Assembly: GCA_025964675.1 (NCBI GenBank)
Contig: JAOPYI010000075.1
Coordinates: 1 to 56,553, forward strand
Direction: 5' to 3'
Length of the DNA: 56,553 bases
From: Sphaerisporangium sp.
Lineage (GTDB): Bacteria; Actinomycetota; Actinomycetes; Streptosporangiales; Streptosporangiaceae
A program made the position numbers and the translations under genes. The notes beneath the pieces were generated by a model. The model saw nothing but the letters and a program-made list of their open reading frames with translations. It was not told the DNA's origin and did no database searches. Numbering within the stretch: the stretch's first letter is position 1; each line of letters starts with the position of its first letter. This document shows, in pieces, positions 34,019-43,833 of the stretch.

Positions 34019-35218
34019 ATGATGACGCACGCCATGTCGAGCCCCGTGACCCTTCCCCTGGAACGCCAGAATCCCTTCGACCCACCCCGCGATCTCCGGG
34101 AGTGGCGCGAAGAAGGTCCGATACGCCCGATGCTCTACGCCGACGGACACGTGGGCTGGCTGGTGACCGGCTACGCCACGGCGCGGTCGGTGCTCGCCGA
34201 TCCCCGTTTCAGCACCGAGCCAGGCCTCCTGCACCCGCCGGTCGGCCGGCGGATCACCCAGCAGGTCCTGGCGGACGTGCCGGGATTCTTCCTGAGCGAG
34301 GACCCACCCGAGCACACCCGCTTCCGCAGGCAGCTCACCGGCCAGTTCACCGTGCGCCACATGCAGCGGTTGCAGCCCAGGATCGAGAAGATCACCTCCG
34401 ACAGGCTCGACGCCATGGAGCACGCCGGCCCGCCCGCCGACCTGGTGCGGGCCTTCGCGTTGCCCGTGCCGTCGCTGGTGATCTGCGAGCTGCTCGGCGT
34501 GCCGTACACCGGCCACCGCCGGTTCCAGGCGCAGTCGGAGATCATGCTGAACCTCGACTCGACGCCCGAGCAGGTGCGCGAGGCGATGGACGACCTGATG
34601 GACTACATGCGCGAGCTGGTCGTCCACAAGCGTGCCGAGCCGGGCGACGACCTGATCAGCACCATGGTGGCGACCCGGCAGCTAACCCGCGACGAGATCA
34701 CCGGCGTGGCGATGCTCCTGCTCGTGGCCGGTCACGAGACCACCGCGAACATGCTCGCGCTGGGCACTTTCACCCTGCTCCAGAACCCCGCCCAGCTCAC
34801 CGCCCTGCGTGAGGATCCCTCCCTGGCCGGGACCGCCGTCGAGGAGCTGCTGCGCTACCTCACCATCGTCCATCTGGGGCCCGTCCGCGCGGCCCGGGAG
34901 GATGTCGAGATCGAGGGCCACATGATCAAGGCGGGCGAGTCGGTGACGCTGTCGCTGGCCGCCGCCAACCGCGACCCGGGCCAGTTCGAGGCCGCCGACA
35001 CCCTGGACATCACGCGGCCGGCCACGGGCCACCTCGCATTCGGCCACGGCATCCATCAGTGCCTCGGTCAGCAGCTCGCCCGCATCGAGATGCGCGTCGG
35101 GTATCCCGCGCTGCTGCGGCGCTTCCCGGGCCTGCGTCTCGCCGTGCCGGCCGAGCAGGTGGCGACGCGCTCCAACATGGCGATCTACGGCGTCCACCGG
35201 CTCCCGGTCGCCTGGTGA
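34019..35218 (+). CDS. Cytochrome P450 (actinobacterial CYP105/107-like class)
   Basis: A 399-residue soluble P450 of normal bacterial length. The I-helix has LLLVAGHETTANML (about 234-247) with the acid-threonine pair. The K-helix has VEELLRYLTI, and the haem motif is LAFGHGIHQCLGQQLARIEM with Cys at about 348. RTRFRRQLTG-type C-helix residues appear as HTRFRRQLTGQFTVRHM. It needs ferredoxin and reductase partners, none of which are adjacent. The ATG at 34019 follows AAAGGGAGGAGTGC; the longer frame from 33932 was rejected. It is isolated, so its substrate is unknown. Confidence 0.93.
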   Translation: MMTHAMSSPVTLPLERQNPFDPPRDLREWREEGPIRPMLYADGHVGWLVTGYATARSVLADPRFSTEPGLLHPPVGRRITQQVLADVPGFFLSEDPPEHTRFRRQLTGQFTVRHMQRLQPRIEKITSDRLDAMEHAGPPADLVRAFALPVPSLVICELLGVPYTGHRRFQAQSEIMLNLDSTPEQVREAMDDLMDYMRELVVHKRAEPGDDLISTMVATRQLTRDEITGVAMLLLVAGHETTANMLALGTFTLLQNPAQLTALREDPSLAGTAVEELLRYLTIVHLGPVRAAREDVEIEGHMIKAGESVTLSLAAANRDPGQFEAADTLDITRPATGHLAFGHGIHQCLGQQLARIEMRVGYPALLRRFPGLRLAVPAEQVATRSNMAIYGVHRLPVAW

Positions 35219-35304
35219 ACGCCGCGAGCCGCGCTCTCCAGAGCACTGAGCCGCCCGGATAACCCGTTGCGGGCGGTGGGTGATCGCCCTCTACGGTGCC
35301 AGCC

Positions 35305-36030
35305 ATGAGTCATGAGCTATTTCTCCTATTTCTGGGTGGTTTGGCGGTATTTGTTGGAGCGGTCGTCCAGGGAGGGGTGGGGTTCGGGCTGGGGCTCGTG
35401 GCGGCCCCGATGATCACCGTGCTCGATCCCACGGTGATGCCCGGGGCCGTCCAGATGGTCAACGTCACCCTGCCGCTGTTCACCCTGGCCACCGAGTGGC
35501 GCCGGATCGACCGGCGGGGACTCGGGTTCGCTCTGCTCGGCAGGCTGCCCGGGAGCGCCATCGGCGCGTTCATCGTCGTGTACGTCAGCACCCGGGCGCT
35601 CGGGGTCCTCGTCGGCGTGATGGTGCTGATCGCGGTCGCGGTCACCGCGTCGGCGGTGGCGATCCCGAGGAACGGGGTCTCACTGACGGCCGCCGGCTTC
35701 GTGTCCGGCATCACCGGCACGGCGACCGGCATCGGTGGCCCGCCCATGGGGATCGTCTACCAGCACGCCAAGGGCCCGCAGATCCGGGCGACCCTCGCCA
35801 TGTACTTCTTCCTGTCCGCGGCGCAGTCCCTCGCCATCCTCGCCGCGGTGGGCAAGCTGCCCGGCCGGTCGGTCATCGCGGGGGCGGCGCTGATCCCTTT
35901 CGTGGTCGCCGGGTTCGCGGTGTCGGGGCCTCTGCGGCGCTTCCTGGACGGCGGGCGGGTACGGGCCGGGATCCTCGTCGTGGCCGCTGCCTCGGCCTTC
36001 GTGCTGATCACGCAGAGCCTGGCCGGTTAA
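35305..36030 (+). CDS. TSUP-family transporter (TauE/SafE-like)
   Basis: A 241-residue membrane protein with about eight helices. The TSUP repeat signature appears twice: FVGAVVQGGVGFGLGLVAAP near the start, and GFVSGITGTATGIGGPPMGI around 130-150. The family exports or imports sulfite, sulfoacetate or other small organic anions. Start is ATG 35305, or GTG 35296. No sulfur genes are nearby, so the substrate is open. It is separated from the P450 by 86 bases and probably has its own promoter. Confidence 0.88.
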   Translation: MSHELFLLFLGGLAVFVGAVVQGGVGFGLGLVAAPMITVLDPTVMPGAVQMVNVTLPLFTLATEWRRIDRRGLGFALLGRLPGSAIGAFIVVYVSTRALGVLVGVMVLIAVAVTASAVAIPRNGVSLTAAGFVSGITGTATGIGGPPMGIVYQHAKGPQIRATLAMYFFLSAAQSLAILAAVGKLPGRSVIAGAALIPFVVAGFAVSGPLRRFLDGGRVRAGILVVAAASAFVLITQSLAG

Positions 36031-36045
36031 TCTGGCGTTTCCTGA

Positions 36046-36124
36046 TTGTTACCGGCGACAACAAACTTTGAGGGTCCGAGGTATGGCGCGCGGACGCGGG
36101 ACGGAATACGTTGCCGCAAACAAC
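36046..36124. promoter_or_regulatory. Two short dyads upstream of xylF
   Basis: TTGTT-N9-AACAA at 36046-36064 and GTTG-N7-CAAC at 36110-36124 lie in an AT-richer part of the promoter region of the xylose operon. They share the TTG/CAA words and could be sites for the ROK repressor encoded downstream. The evidence is position and symmetry only. Confidence 0.35.
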
Positions 36125-36260
36125 ATTCAAAGAAACGGCTGAGCCGAGACCCGGTCGAGGCCGTTGCTTCCCCGGTCAGAGCTCGGCCGGGCACCTCCCG
36201 AATTAGACCCCCACGCCACGCCTCGAGTGGCCATCTCTGCAGAAAGGACCCGGTGCACCC

Positions 36261-37379
36261 ATGCGCAATGGGATCCTCGGACTGACCGCCGCCGCCGCGG
36301 CGCTCTCTCTCGGTCTTACCGCCTGCGGGGGCGGGAGCGGTGACACTGCCGCCGCTCCCAGCAGCGGCGCCTCCACGACCTCCGCCGCCAAGCCTGGCAA
36401 GATCGGCGTCATCCTGCCCGACAGCAAGTCGTCGGCCCGCTGGGAGACCGCGGACCGCAAGTACCTCGAAGAAGCGTTCAAGGCCGCGGGTGTCGCCTAC
36501 GACATCCAGAACGCCCAGGGTGACAAGACCGCCTTCCAGACCATCGCCGACCAGATGATCACCAACGGCGCCACGGTGCTGGCGATCGTGAACCTGGACA
36601 GCGGCACGGGCAAGGCCGTCCTCGACAAGGCCAAGGCGCAGGGCGTGGCGACCATCGACTACGATCGCCTGACGCTGGGCGGCGGCGCCTCCTACTACGT
36701 GAGCTTCGACAACACCAAGGTCGGCACCCTTCAGGGTGAGGGCCTGGTCAAGTGCCTCACGGACAAGAAGGTCGACAAGCCGATCGTCGCCGAGCTGAAC
36801 GGCTCCCCGACCGACAACAACGCGACGCTGTTCAAGGCCGGCTACGACGGCGTGCTCAAGCCGAAGTACGACTCGGGCGACTACAAGAAGGGCCCGGACC
36901 AGTCGGTGCCCGACTGGGACAACACCAAGGCCGGCACGATCTTCGAGCAGATGCTGACCTCCGAGTCCAAGATCGCGGGCGTCCTCGCCGCCAACGACGG
37001 TCTGGGCAACGCCGCCATCACCGTGCTGAAGAAGCAGAACCTCAACGGCAAGGTGCCCGTCACCGGCCAGGACGCGACCGTCCAGGGCCTGCAGAACATC
37101 CTCGCCGGTGACCAGTGCATGACGGTCTACAAGGCGGTCAAGAAGGAAGCCGACGCCGCGGCCGGGTTGGCCATCGCGCTGGCCAAGGGCGAGAAGCCGA
37201 CCGTCAGCGGCACCACGAAGGACACCCAGACCAGCCAGGACGTCCCCTCGGTCCTGCTGGACCCGCAGTCGATCACCTTCGACACCGTCAAGGACGTCGT
37301 GGCCGACGGATACGTCACCAAGGACGAGCTGTGCACCGGCGACTTCGCCGCCAAGTGCACCGAGGCCGGAATCCAGTAG
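36261..37379 (+). CDS. xylF: Xylose-type ABC transporter substrate-binding lipoprotein
   Basis: A 372-residue periplasmic-binding-type lipoprotein. The signal ends in the lipobox GLTACGG with the lipidated Cys at 22. The type I binding-protein fold reads KIGVILPDSKSSARWETADR, with DNTKVGTLQGEGL, VAELNGSPTDNNATLFKAGY and VLAANDGLGNAAITVL. These match D-xylose-binding proteins (XylF), which bind xylose outside the membrane. It is the first gene of the operon, and its product is needed in excess over the membrane parts. A strong hairpin separates it from the ATPase gene. Confidence 0.92.
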   Translation: MRNGILGLTAAAAALSLGLTACGGGSGDTAAAPSSGASTTSAAKPGKIGVILPDSKSSARWETADRKYLEEAFKAAGVAYDIQNAQGDKTAFQTIADQMITNGATVLAIVNLDSGTGKAVLDKAKAQGVATIDYDRLTLGGGASYYVSFDNTKVGTLQGEGLVKCLTDKKVDKPIVAELNGSPTDNNATLFKAGYDGVLKPKYDSGDYKKGPDQSVPDWDNTKAGTIFEQMLTSESKIAGVLAANDGLGNAAITVLKKQNLNGKVPVTGQDATVQGLQNILAGDQCMTVYKAVKKEADAAAGLAIALAKGEKPTVSGTTKDTQTSQDVPSVLLDPQSITFDTVKDVVADGYVTKDELCTGDFAAKCTEAGIQ

Positions 37380-37389
37380 CAGCGAGGTC

Positions 37390-37459
37390 CGGTACGGCTC
37401 GCACCTCCCGGGGAGGCCTCCACAAGAGGTCTCCCCAGCGGGACGCGCAAGCCGTACCG
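37390..37459 (+). promoter_or_regulatory. Nested stem-loop between xylF and xylG
   Basis: An outer stem pairs CGGTACGGCT (37390-37399) with AGCCGTACCG (37450-37459) perfectly. An inner stem pairs GGGGAGGCCTC (37410-37420) with GAGGTCTCCCC (37426-37436) with one mismatch around a 5-base loop. The structure ends 19 bases before the xylG start. Such a hairpin can stabilise the xylF message or partly terminate transcription, giving more binding protein than ATPase. Confidence 0.75.
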
Positions 37460-37478
37460 TCAGTCTCTGAGGAGCAAC

Positions 37479-38255
37479 GTGCCATCCCAACCCGTCCTGG
37501 AGATCCGCGGGCTCGACAAGAGCTTCGGTCCCGTGCAGGTCCTGCATGACGTCGCCTTCACCGCGTACACGGGGGAGGTCACCGCGCTGGTCGGCGACAA
37601 CGGCGCCGGCAAGTCCACCCTCGTCAAGTGCCTCGGCGGCACCTACTCGATCGACGCGGGTGAATATTTCTTCGACGGCAAGCCCGTGCAGGTGGCAAGC
37701 CCGCGCGAGGCCGCCGACCTGGGCATCGAGATCGTCTACCAGGACCTCGCTCTCTGCGACAACCTCGACATCGTCCAGAACATGTTCCTCGGACGGGAGA
37801 AGAAGAGCGGGCTCGTCCTCGACGAGGCGACGATGGAGGAGATGGCGGCCAAGACCCTCGACAGCCTCTCCGTCCGCACCGTCAAGTCGATCCGCCAGCT
37901 CGTCTCCAGCCTCTCGGGCGGCCAGCGGCAGACCGTGGCCATCGCCAAGGCGGTGCTATGGAACAGCAAGGTCGTCATCCTCGACGAGCCGACCGCCGCT
38001 CTCGGTGTCGCCCAGACCGCCCAGGTCCTGGAGCTGGTGCGCCGGCTCGCGGACAACGGCCTCGGGGTGATCCTGATCTCTCACAACATGAACGACGTCT
38101 TCGCGGTGTCGGACCGGATCGCGGCGCTGTACCTCGGCCGGATGGCGGCGCAGGTCAAGACGTCGGACGTCACCCACTCGCAGGTCGTCGAGCTCATCAC
38201 CTCGGGGCGCAGCGGAGAGCTCGGCCTGCAGAAGGTCAACGGAGTCACGGCATGA
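37479..38255 (+). CDS. xylG: Xylose ABC transporter ATPase (single-domain)
   Basis: A 258-residue ABC ATPase. Walker A is GDNGAGKST (about 39-47), the signature LSGGQRQTVAIAKAVLW (about 145), and Walker B VVILDEPTAAL; the H-loop is LISHNMNDVF. Classic XylG has two fused ATPase domains, while this one has a single domain and must dimerise, as in many actinobacterial sugar importers of this class. GTG start after TGAGGAGCAAC. It overlaps the permease gene by four bases (ATGA). Confidence 0.93.
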   Translation: MPSQPVLEIRGLDKSFGPVQVLHDVAFTAYTGEVTALVGDNGAGKSTLVKCLGGTYSIDAGEYFFDGKPVQVASPREAADLGIEIVYQDLALCDNLDIVQNMFLGREKKSGLVLDEATMEEMAAKTLDSLSVRTVKSIRQLVSSLSGGQRQTVAIAKAVLWNSKVVILDEPTAALGVAQTAQVLELVRRLADNGLGVILISHNMNDVFAVSDRIAALYLGRMAAQVKTSDVTHSQVVELITSGRSGELGLQKVNGVTA

Positions 38256-39502
38256 GTACCACGACGATTCCCGAGAAGCCCGCGGCTGAGGCGCCTAGCG
38301 TCGGCGGCAACCTCCGTGGCTACATCGAGCGCGTCAGGGGCGGTGACATGGGCGCCCTGCCGGCCGTTTTCGGGCTGATCGTGCTCTGCACGGCCTTCTC
38401 GATCCTGCGGCCGGTGTTCCTGTCCTCGATCAACTTCGCCAACCTGTTCACCCAGGGCGCCGCGATCACAGTGATCGCCATGGGGCTGGTCTTCGTCCTC
38501 CTGCTCGGCGAGATCGACCTGTCCGCCGGTTTCACCAGCGGCGTCTGCGCCGCGGTGCTGGCCGTCACGCTGACCAACCACGGGCAGCCCTGGTACATCG
38601 CCGTCGCCGCCGCGATCCTCGCCGGCGTGGTGATCGGCACTCTGCTCGGCTCGCTGGTGGCCAAGGTCGGCATCCCGTCGTTCGTGGTCACGCTGGCCGC
38701 CTTCCTCGCCTTCCAGGGCCTGCTACTCGTCCTGGTCAACGAGGGCACCAACATCGCGATCCGCGACCAGACGATCATCGCCATCGAGAACAAGAACCTG
38801 CCGCCCGCCCTCGGCTGGGGCCTTTACATCGTCTCCGTGGCCGTGTACGCCGTCGTGCAGATCGTGCGGGCGCGCCGCCGCGCGGGCAGGGGCCTGACGG
38901 TGGACCCCGTGACGGTCATCGCCTTCCGCGTGGGAGTGATCGCGCTCCTCGGCGGGTTCGCGGTCTACGCGCTCAACCTCGAGCGCAGCCGCAACGCCCT
39001 GCTCGTGTCACTCAAGGGTGTGCCGATCGTCGTCCCCATCGTCCTGGTGCTCCTGGTCTTCTGGACCTTCGTCCTGCGCCGTACCGCCTTCGGCAGGCAC
39101 ATCTACGCGGTCGGCGGAAACGCCGAGGCCTCGCGCCGGGCCGGCATCAGAGTGGACCGCATCCGGATCAGCGCCTTCGTCATCTGCTCCGGCATGGCCT
39201 CGATCGGCGGCATCATCGCCGCCTCCCAGGCCAGTTCGGTCGACCCCAACACCGGCGGAAGCGACGTGCTCCTGTTCGCGGTCGGAGCCGCGGTGATCGG
39301 CGGCACGAGCCTGTTCGGCGGCAAGGGTCGTATGCTCGACGCCCTCCTCGGCGGAGCCGTGGTCGCGGTCATCAACAACGGCATGGGCCTGATGGGCTAC
39401 AGCGCCAGCGTGAAGTACATCGTCACCGGGTCGGTCCTGCTCCTGGCCGCCGGGGTCGACGCCCTGTCCCGCAAGCGCGCCGCCGCCTCCGGCCTGCGGT
39501 GA
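38252..39502 (+). CDS. xylH: Xylose ABC transporter permease
   Basis: A 416-residue permease of the ribose/xylose type with about ten membrane segments. Signatures are AITVIAMGLVFVLLLGEIDL then SAGF near the start, the loop AVGGNAEASRRAGIRVDRIR, and SSVDPNTGGSDVLLFAVGAA then VIGGTSLFGGKGRM near the end. A central insert around 205-225 (IVRARRRAGRG) separates two halves, typical of XylH. It forms the membrane channel for XylF-delivered sugar. Start ATG overlaps the ATPase stop. Confidence 0.93.
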   Translation: MSTTTIPEKPAAEAPSVGGNLRGYIERVRGGDMGALPAVFGLIVLCTAFSILRPVFLSSINFANLFTQGAAITVIAMGLVFVLLLGEIDLSAGFTSGVCAAVLAVTLTNHGQPWYIAVAAAILAGVVIGTLLGSLVAKVGIPSFVVTLAAFLAFQGLLLVLVNEGTNIAIRDQTIIAIENKNLPPALGWGLYIVSVAVYAVVQIVRARRRAGRGLTVDPVTVIAFRVGVIALLGGFAVYALNLERSRNALLVSLKGVPIVVPIVLVLLVFWTFVLRRTAFGRHIYAVGGNAEASRRAGIRVDRIRISAFVICSGMASIGGIIAASQASSVDPNTGGSDVLLFAVGAAVIGGTSLFGGKGRMLDALLGGAVVAVINNGMGLMGYSASVKYIVTGSVLLLAAGVDALSRKRAAASGLR

Positions 39503-39575
39503 GTCACGGTCACCGCCCCGGCGGCTCCGCCGCCTGACCCCCGACCGGACCGCGATAGGAACCAGAGGATCTTGG

Positions 39576-40781
39576 ATGATGCGCGCGGGCCCCTCACAGG
39601 AGGAGATCCGGCGCCACAACCTCGGCGTCCTCCTGCGCCACGTCCACCTCGGCGGGCCGACCTCCCGGTCGGAGCTGACCACCAAGATGGGGCTCAACCG
39701 CAGCACCATCATGGCACTCACCTCGGACCTGACCGCCGCGGGCCTGGTGCGCGAGGAACTGCCCAGGGAGACCGGCCGGGCGGGGCGCCCGTCGCTGGTG
39801 GTGCGCCCCGAGTCGGCGCGGGTGTACGTCCTGGCGTTCGACATCGGCGTCGACAGGCTGGTCGCCGCCCGGGTGGGGCTCGGCGGCGTGATACTCGACC
39901 GCCGGGAGGCCGCCCGTGAGCGTGGGATCTTCGTCATGGAGGACGTCGTCGGGCGCCTCGGCTCCTTCACCCGAGAGATGCTGAAGAAGACCCGATCCGA
40001 CACGCTGTGCGTCGGCGTCGGGGTGGCGTTCTCCGGAGGCGTGCGCCGTTCCGACGGTGTGGTCCGGTTCAGCCCGTACATGGGAGTGACGGACGCTCCC
40101 CTGGGCGAGGAGCTCGAGCGGAAACTGTCACTCGGCATCCCGGTCGCCGTGGGCAACGACGCCAATCTCGGCGCGCTCGCCGAGCAGGCACGCGGGGTCG
40201 GCGTGGGCTGCCGTGACCTGATCTACCTGCACGGGGACGTCGGCATCGGGGGCGGCGTCATCGCGGCGGGCCAGCTTCTCGGCGGCCAGGGAGGCTACGG
40301 CGGCGAGGTCGGCCACATGGTGATCAACGCCGGCGGGCGGCCGTGCGGCTGCGGGTCACGCGGATGCCTTGAGGCCGAGGTGGGGGAGCGGGCGCTGCTC
40401 GAGGCCGCCGGCCGCTTCGGCCCGCAGATCGGGCGCGACGCCGTACGAGCCGTCGTGGACGCCGCCGACCGGGGCGACATCGTGGCCCAGCAGGCCCTGG
40501 CGCGCGTGGGCGACTGGCTGGGCCTCGGCGTGGCGAACCTGGTGAACATCTTCAACCCCGAGATGGTCATCTTCGGGGGGATGCTGAGGGAGATCTACCT
40601 GGCCGCGGCCGCCCAGGTGCGCAGCCGGATCACCACCGACGTGCTGCACGCCTCGCGCGAGAGCCTGCGGCTGCGCACCCCGGTGCTCGGCGACGACACC
40701 ACCCTGGTCGGAGCCGCCGAGCTTGCCTTCGCCCAGGTGCTCGCCGACCCCCTGGAGGCCCTGGCCCGCGTCGGCGTCTGA
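39576..40781 (+). CDS. ROK-family transcriptional regulator (XylR/Rok7B7-like)
   Basis: A 401-residue regulator. The N-terminal winged helix reads NLGVLLRHVHLGGPTSRSEL, then TTKMGLNRSTIMALTSDLTA. The ROK fold has the DxGxT-like start LAFDIGVDRL, GGYGGEVGHMVI with the zinc His, and the zinc cysteines CGCGSRGCLE (about 257-266). Equivalent genes next to xylFGH in Streptomyces (rok7B7, by memory) act on xylose uptake and, more widely, on carbon control and antibiotic production. Here it is transcribed with the operon, 73 bases after xylH. ATG 39576 or 39579 may start it. Confidence 0.92.
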   Translation: MMRAGPSQEEIRRHNLGVLLRHVHLGGPTSRSELTTKMGLNRSTIMALTSDLTAAGLVREELPRETGRAGRPSLVVRPESARVYVLAFDIGVDRLVAARVGLGGVILDRREAARERGIFVMEDVVGRLGSFTREMLKKTRSDTLCVGVGVAFSGGVRRSDGVVRFSPYMGVTDAPLGEELERKLSLGIPVAVGNDANLGALAEQARGVGVGCRDLIYLHGDVGIGGGVIAAGQLLGGQGGYGGEVGHMVINAGGRPCGCGSRGCLEAEVGERALLEAAGRFGPQIGRDAVRAVVDAADRGDIVAQQALARVGDWLGLGVANLVNIFNPEMVIFGGMLREIYLAAAAQVRSRITTDVLHASRESLRLRTPVLGDDTTLVGAAELAFAQVLADPLEALARVGV

Positions 40782-40880
40782 CCCGGCGAAGCTCAGCCCC
40801 GGGTGTGGTCCCGTCCGGCTCCTGACGTCCCGCGCCACCGCTCGCCGACCTCGCCGCGCGGGGTCCGTGGACGGTATGGC

Positions 40881-41672
40881 TCAGGCCACCGCCGCCGAGC
40901 CGGCCGTCCAGGTGTCGCACCCGCCGGGCGCCGCGGCCCTGTAACCGCGGTTCAGCCAATTCGCCATGTTGCGTCCCTTGCCGTGGTCACGCACCGCCGC
41001 GGTCTCGTCGCCGCTCGCGCGGTCGTCGGCGAGCAGCGTCCTCCAGTCCTTCCCCTTACGGCCCAGTGAGGCCCAGACGCTGCCGATGAAGGCGCCCGCC
41101 AGGCATTCGGCCTGGAGCTCGTGCCTGCGCGTCTGCTCGTAGTACTCCGCCTTGCTCGCGCTCGGCAGGTTGTCGAAGGCGGCCCACATGCCGGCCTGGT
41201 TCTGCACGTGGTGACCGTACTCGTGGGCGATCACGTTCATCAGGAACAGGTCCTCCGGATGGTCCACGACGTTCCTGTCCAGCATGAAGACGATCTCGTG
41301 GTCGGTGTTGCAGTAGAGCGCCTGGACGTCCTGGCCCCACTGGCCGCCGCAGACCCGCTGGGGCTTGGTGATGAACCTCACAGCGGGCTTGACGAAGGGA
41401 ATGCGCGCCTTCCTGAACTGCGCCGCCCACGCGCCGTCCAGGCACCTCACGAGCGGGAGCAGGTAGCTCTTCACCGACGCCACGTCGCCGGCGCGGACGG
41501 GGGGCTCCGGGCACGGACTGCCTGGAAGGCGGCCTGTCAGATACAGCGGGCTGCTCGTGAGCGCGTCCGCGTTCCTGATGGGGTAGCCCGCCGCCCGGGC
41601 CGCGTTGGCCGTGCCGGCCGGAAGCAGGCTCGCGACCACGACGCAAAGAATGGCGATGAAGGGCTTTCGCAT
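40881..41672 (-). CDS. Secreted neutral zinc metallopeptidase
   Basis: A 263-residue protein with a signal peptide (FIAILCVVVASLLPAGTANA). The zinc motif HEYGHHVQNQ (HExxH) lies in VIAHEYGHHVQNQAGMW, with a downstream RRHELQAECLAGAFIGSVWA providing the glutamate ligand. This is the putative neutral zinc metallopeptidase family (YpfJ-like). The ending GRNMANWLNRGYRAAAPGGC is family-typical. Cysteines at several points suggest disulfides outside the cell. The ATG at 41672 was chosen so that the signal peptide starts normally. It stands divergent from dxs. Confidence 0.9.
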   Translation of the reverse strand: MRKPFIAILCVVVASLLPAGTANAARAAGYPIRNADALTSSPLYLTGRLPGSPCPEPPVRAGDVASVKSYLLPLVRCLDGAWAAQFRKARIPFVKPAVRFITKPQRVCGGQWGQDVQALYCNTDHEIVFMLDRNVVDHPEDLFLMNVIAHEYGHHVQNQAGMWAAFDNLPSASKAEYYEQTRRHELQAECLAGAFIGSVWASLGRKGKDWRTLLADDRASGDETAAVRDHGKGRNMANWLNRGYRAAAPGGCDTWTAGSAAVA

Positions 41673-41867
41673 GGTTCTGTGAGGGTACGCGAGCTGCCCG
41701 CTTGCCGTAAAACCCATCTAATGTGGTGAAGTCGTGAAGGTTCCATGAGGTTGCCCCGAGAGCGTCACAGGGGTGGGACCCTTAAGCGACCCCACAACCC
41801 CGCAGGGGCGGGGCCCCTGGGGCAAATAGACTCGGGCTCGTCGACAGAAGGCGGAGGGGATGATTCC

Positions 41868-43823
41868 GTGAGCGAGCGGAGCCAGCGAACCAACGGTTCA
41901 GGCGCGGAGCGGGCCGACCTGCTGGAGTCCGTGAAGGGTCCGGGAGATCTCAAGCGCCTAGACGCCGAGGAGCTTCCGGTCCTGGCGGCCGAGATCCGTG
42001 ATCTCCTGGTCTCGACGACCTCCCGCACCGGAGGCCACCTCGGCCCGAACCTCGGGGTCGTCGAGCTGACCATCGCCCTGCACCGGGTGTTCGACTCCCC
42101 GGCCGACCGCATCCTCTGGGACACCGGCCACCAGTCGTACGTCCACAAGATGCTCACCGGGCGCGCGGCCGACTTCGTCACGCTGCGCCAGGAGGGCGGC
42201 CTGTCGGGCTATCCCAGCCGGGCCGAGTCCGACCACGACGTCATCGAGAACTCCCACGCCTCGACCGCCCTGTCCTACGCCGACGGGCTGGCCAAGGCCT
42301 ACAAGCTCCGGGGCGAGACCGGCCGCACGGTCGTCGCGGTGATCGGCGACGGCGCCCTGACCGGGGGCATGGCCTGGGAGGCGCTCAACAACATCGCGGG
42401 TCACGCCAAGGACCCCGACCTCCCGCTAGTGATCGTCGTCAACGACAACGGCCGGTCCTACTCCCCGACGATAGGCGGGCTCGCCTCACACCTGGCGTCA
42501 CTGCGCATGACGCAGAACTACGAGCACCTGCTCGGGTTCGTCAAGGAGAACCTCGGCCGGGTGCCCGTGGTGGGCAACCCCCTGTACGACGCGCTGCACG
42601 GCGTCAAGAAGGGCATCAAGGACGTCCTCGCGCCGCAGGTGATGTTCGAGGACCTCGGCCTGAAGTACGTCGGCCCGATCGACGGCCACGACGAGCAGGC
42701 GGTCGAGGTGGCGCTGCGCAAGGCACGCGACTTCCGCGGGCCGGTCATCGTGCACGTCCTCACCACCAAGGGACACGGCTACTCCCACGCCGAGAACCAC
42801 GACGAGGACTGCTTCCACTCGCCGCAGCCGTTCGACCCGCTGACCGGCGAGGAGCAGCCCAAGCCCCACAGCTGGACCAACGTCTTCGGCCAGGAGCTCC
42901 TGCGGCTCGGCGGCGAGCGCGACGACATCGTGGCCATCACCGCGGCCATGCTGCACCCCACCGGTCTGGCCGCCTTCGCCGCCGCCTACCCAGAGCGCAC
43001 CTACGACGTCGGCATCGCCGAGCAGCACGCGCTGACCAGCGCGGCGGGTCTCGCGCTCGGCGGCCTGCACCCGGTGGTCGCGATCTACGCCACGTTCCTC
43101 AACCGCGCGTTCGACCAGCTCCTGATGGACGTCGCGCTCCACCGCCTGCCGGTCACGGTCGTGCTCGACCGCGCGGGTGTCACCGGTGATGACGGGGCGA
43201 GCCACAACGGCATGTGGGACATGTCCATCCTCCAGGTGGTCCCCGGCCTCTCGATCGCCGCGCCCCGTGACGCCGTTCGTCTGCGCGAGCTGCTCGCCGA
43301 GGCGGTCGAGGTGGACGACGCCCCCACCGTGGTCCGCTTTCCCAAGGGCGCCGTCGGCGCCGAGATCGAGACCGTGGGCAGGCTCGGCGCGATGGACGTG
43401 CTGCGCGAGCCCGCCGGCGAGGCCGACGTCCTGCTGGTGGCCGCCGGCCCGATGGCGCAGATGTGCCTCGACGCCGCCACGCTGCTGGACGCCCAGGGCA
43501 TCTCGGCCACCGTGGTCGACCCGCGCTGGGTCAAGCCGCTGGACGAGGCCCTGGTGCCGGCCGCGGCCGCCCACAAGCTCGTCGCCGTGGTGGAGGACAA
43601 CGGCCGCGTCGGCGCGGTGGGCGACGCGGTGGCCCGCCTGCTCAGGGACGCGGGGGTCGACGTGCCGGTGCGCACGTTCGGGGTCCCGCAGAGGTTCCTC
43701 CACCACGCCAAGCGTGCCAAGATCCTCTCCGAGATCGGGCTCACCGGCCAGGATCTCGCCCGCGAGATCACCGAGGCCGTCGCCAGGCGCTCGCCGGCGC
43801 TGGAGGCCGACCCCGCGCGCTGA
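41868..43823 (+). CDS. dxs: 1-deoxy-D-xylulose-5-phosphate synthase
   Basis: A 651-residue enzyme that joins pyruvate and glyceraldehyde-3-phosphate, the first step of the MEP isoprenoid pathway. Family features are [20 protein letters not shown], the thiamine-diphosphate motif [16 protein letters not shown] with NDN (about 159-195), [14 protein letters not shown], and the transketolase-like [20 protein letters not shown]. The GTG at 41868, after GGAGGGGATGATTCC, is preferred; the frame upstream is not family sequence. The usual start ([14 protein letters not shown]) follows after 18 residues, an N-terminal extension of modest length. A 10-bp GC stem follows the stop. Confidence 0.97.
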   Translation: MSERSQRTNGSGAERADLLESVKGPGDLKRLDAEELPVLAAEIRDLLVSTTSRTGGHLGPNLGVVELTIALHRVFDSPADRILWDTGHQSYVHKMLTGRAADFVTLRQEGGLSGYPSRAESDHDVIENSHASTALSYADGLAKAYKLRGETGRTVVAVIGDGALTGGMAWEALNNIAGHAKDPDLPLVIVVNDNGRSYSPTIGGLASHLASLRMTQNYEHLLGFVKENLGRVPVVGNPLYDALHGVKKGIKDVLAPQVMFEDLGLKYVGPIDGHDEQAVEVALRKARDFRGPVIVHVLTTKGHGYSHAENHDEDCFHSPQPFDPLTGEEQPKPHSWTNVFGQELLRLGGERDDIVAITAAMLHPTGLAAFAAAYPERTYDVGIAEQHALTSAAGLALGGLHPVVAIYATFLNRAFDQLLMDVALHRLPVTVVLDRAGVTGDDGASHNGMWDMSILQVVPGLSIAAPRDAVRLRELLAEAVEVDDAPTVVRFPKGAVGAEIETVGRLGAMDVLREPAGEADVLLVAAGPMAQMCLDAATLLDAQGISATVVDPRWVKPLDEALVPAAAAHKLVAVVEDNGRVGAVGDAVARLLRDAGVDVPVRTFGVPQRFLHHAKRAKILSEIGLTGQDLAREITEAVARRSPALEADPAR

Positions 43824-43833
43824 CATCGCGGTC

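Noticed and set aside
41745-41867. GC-rich hairpins before dxs as a riboswitch
   Set aside because: Only short GC stems such as AGGGG/CCCCT are present. No thiamine-diphosphate riboswitch core sequence was found.
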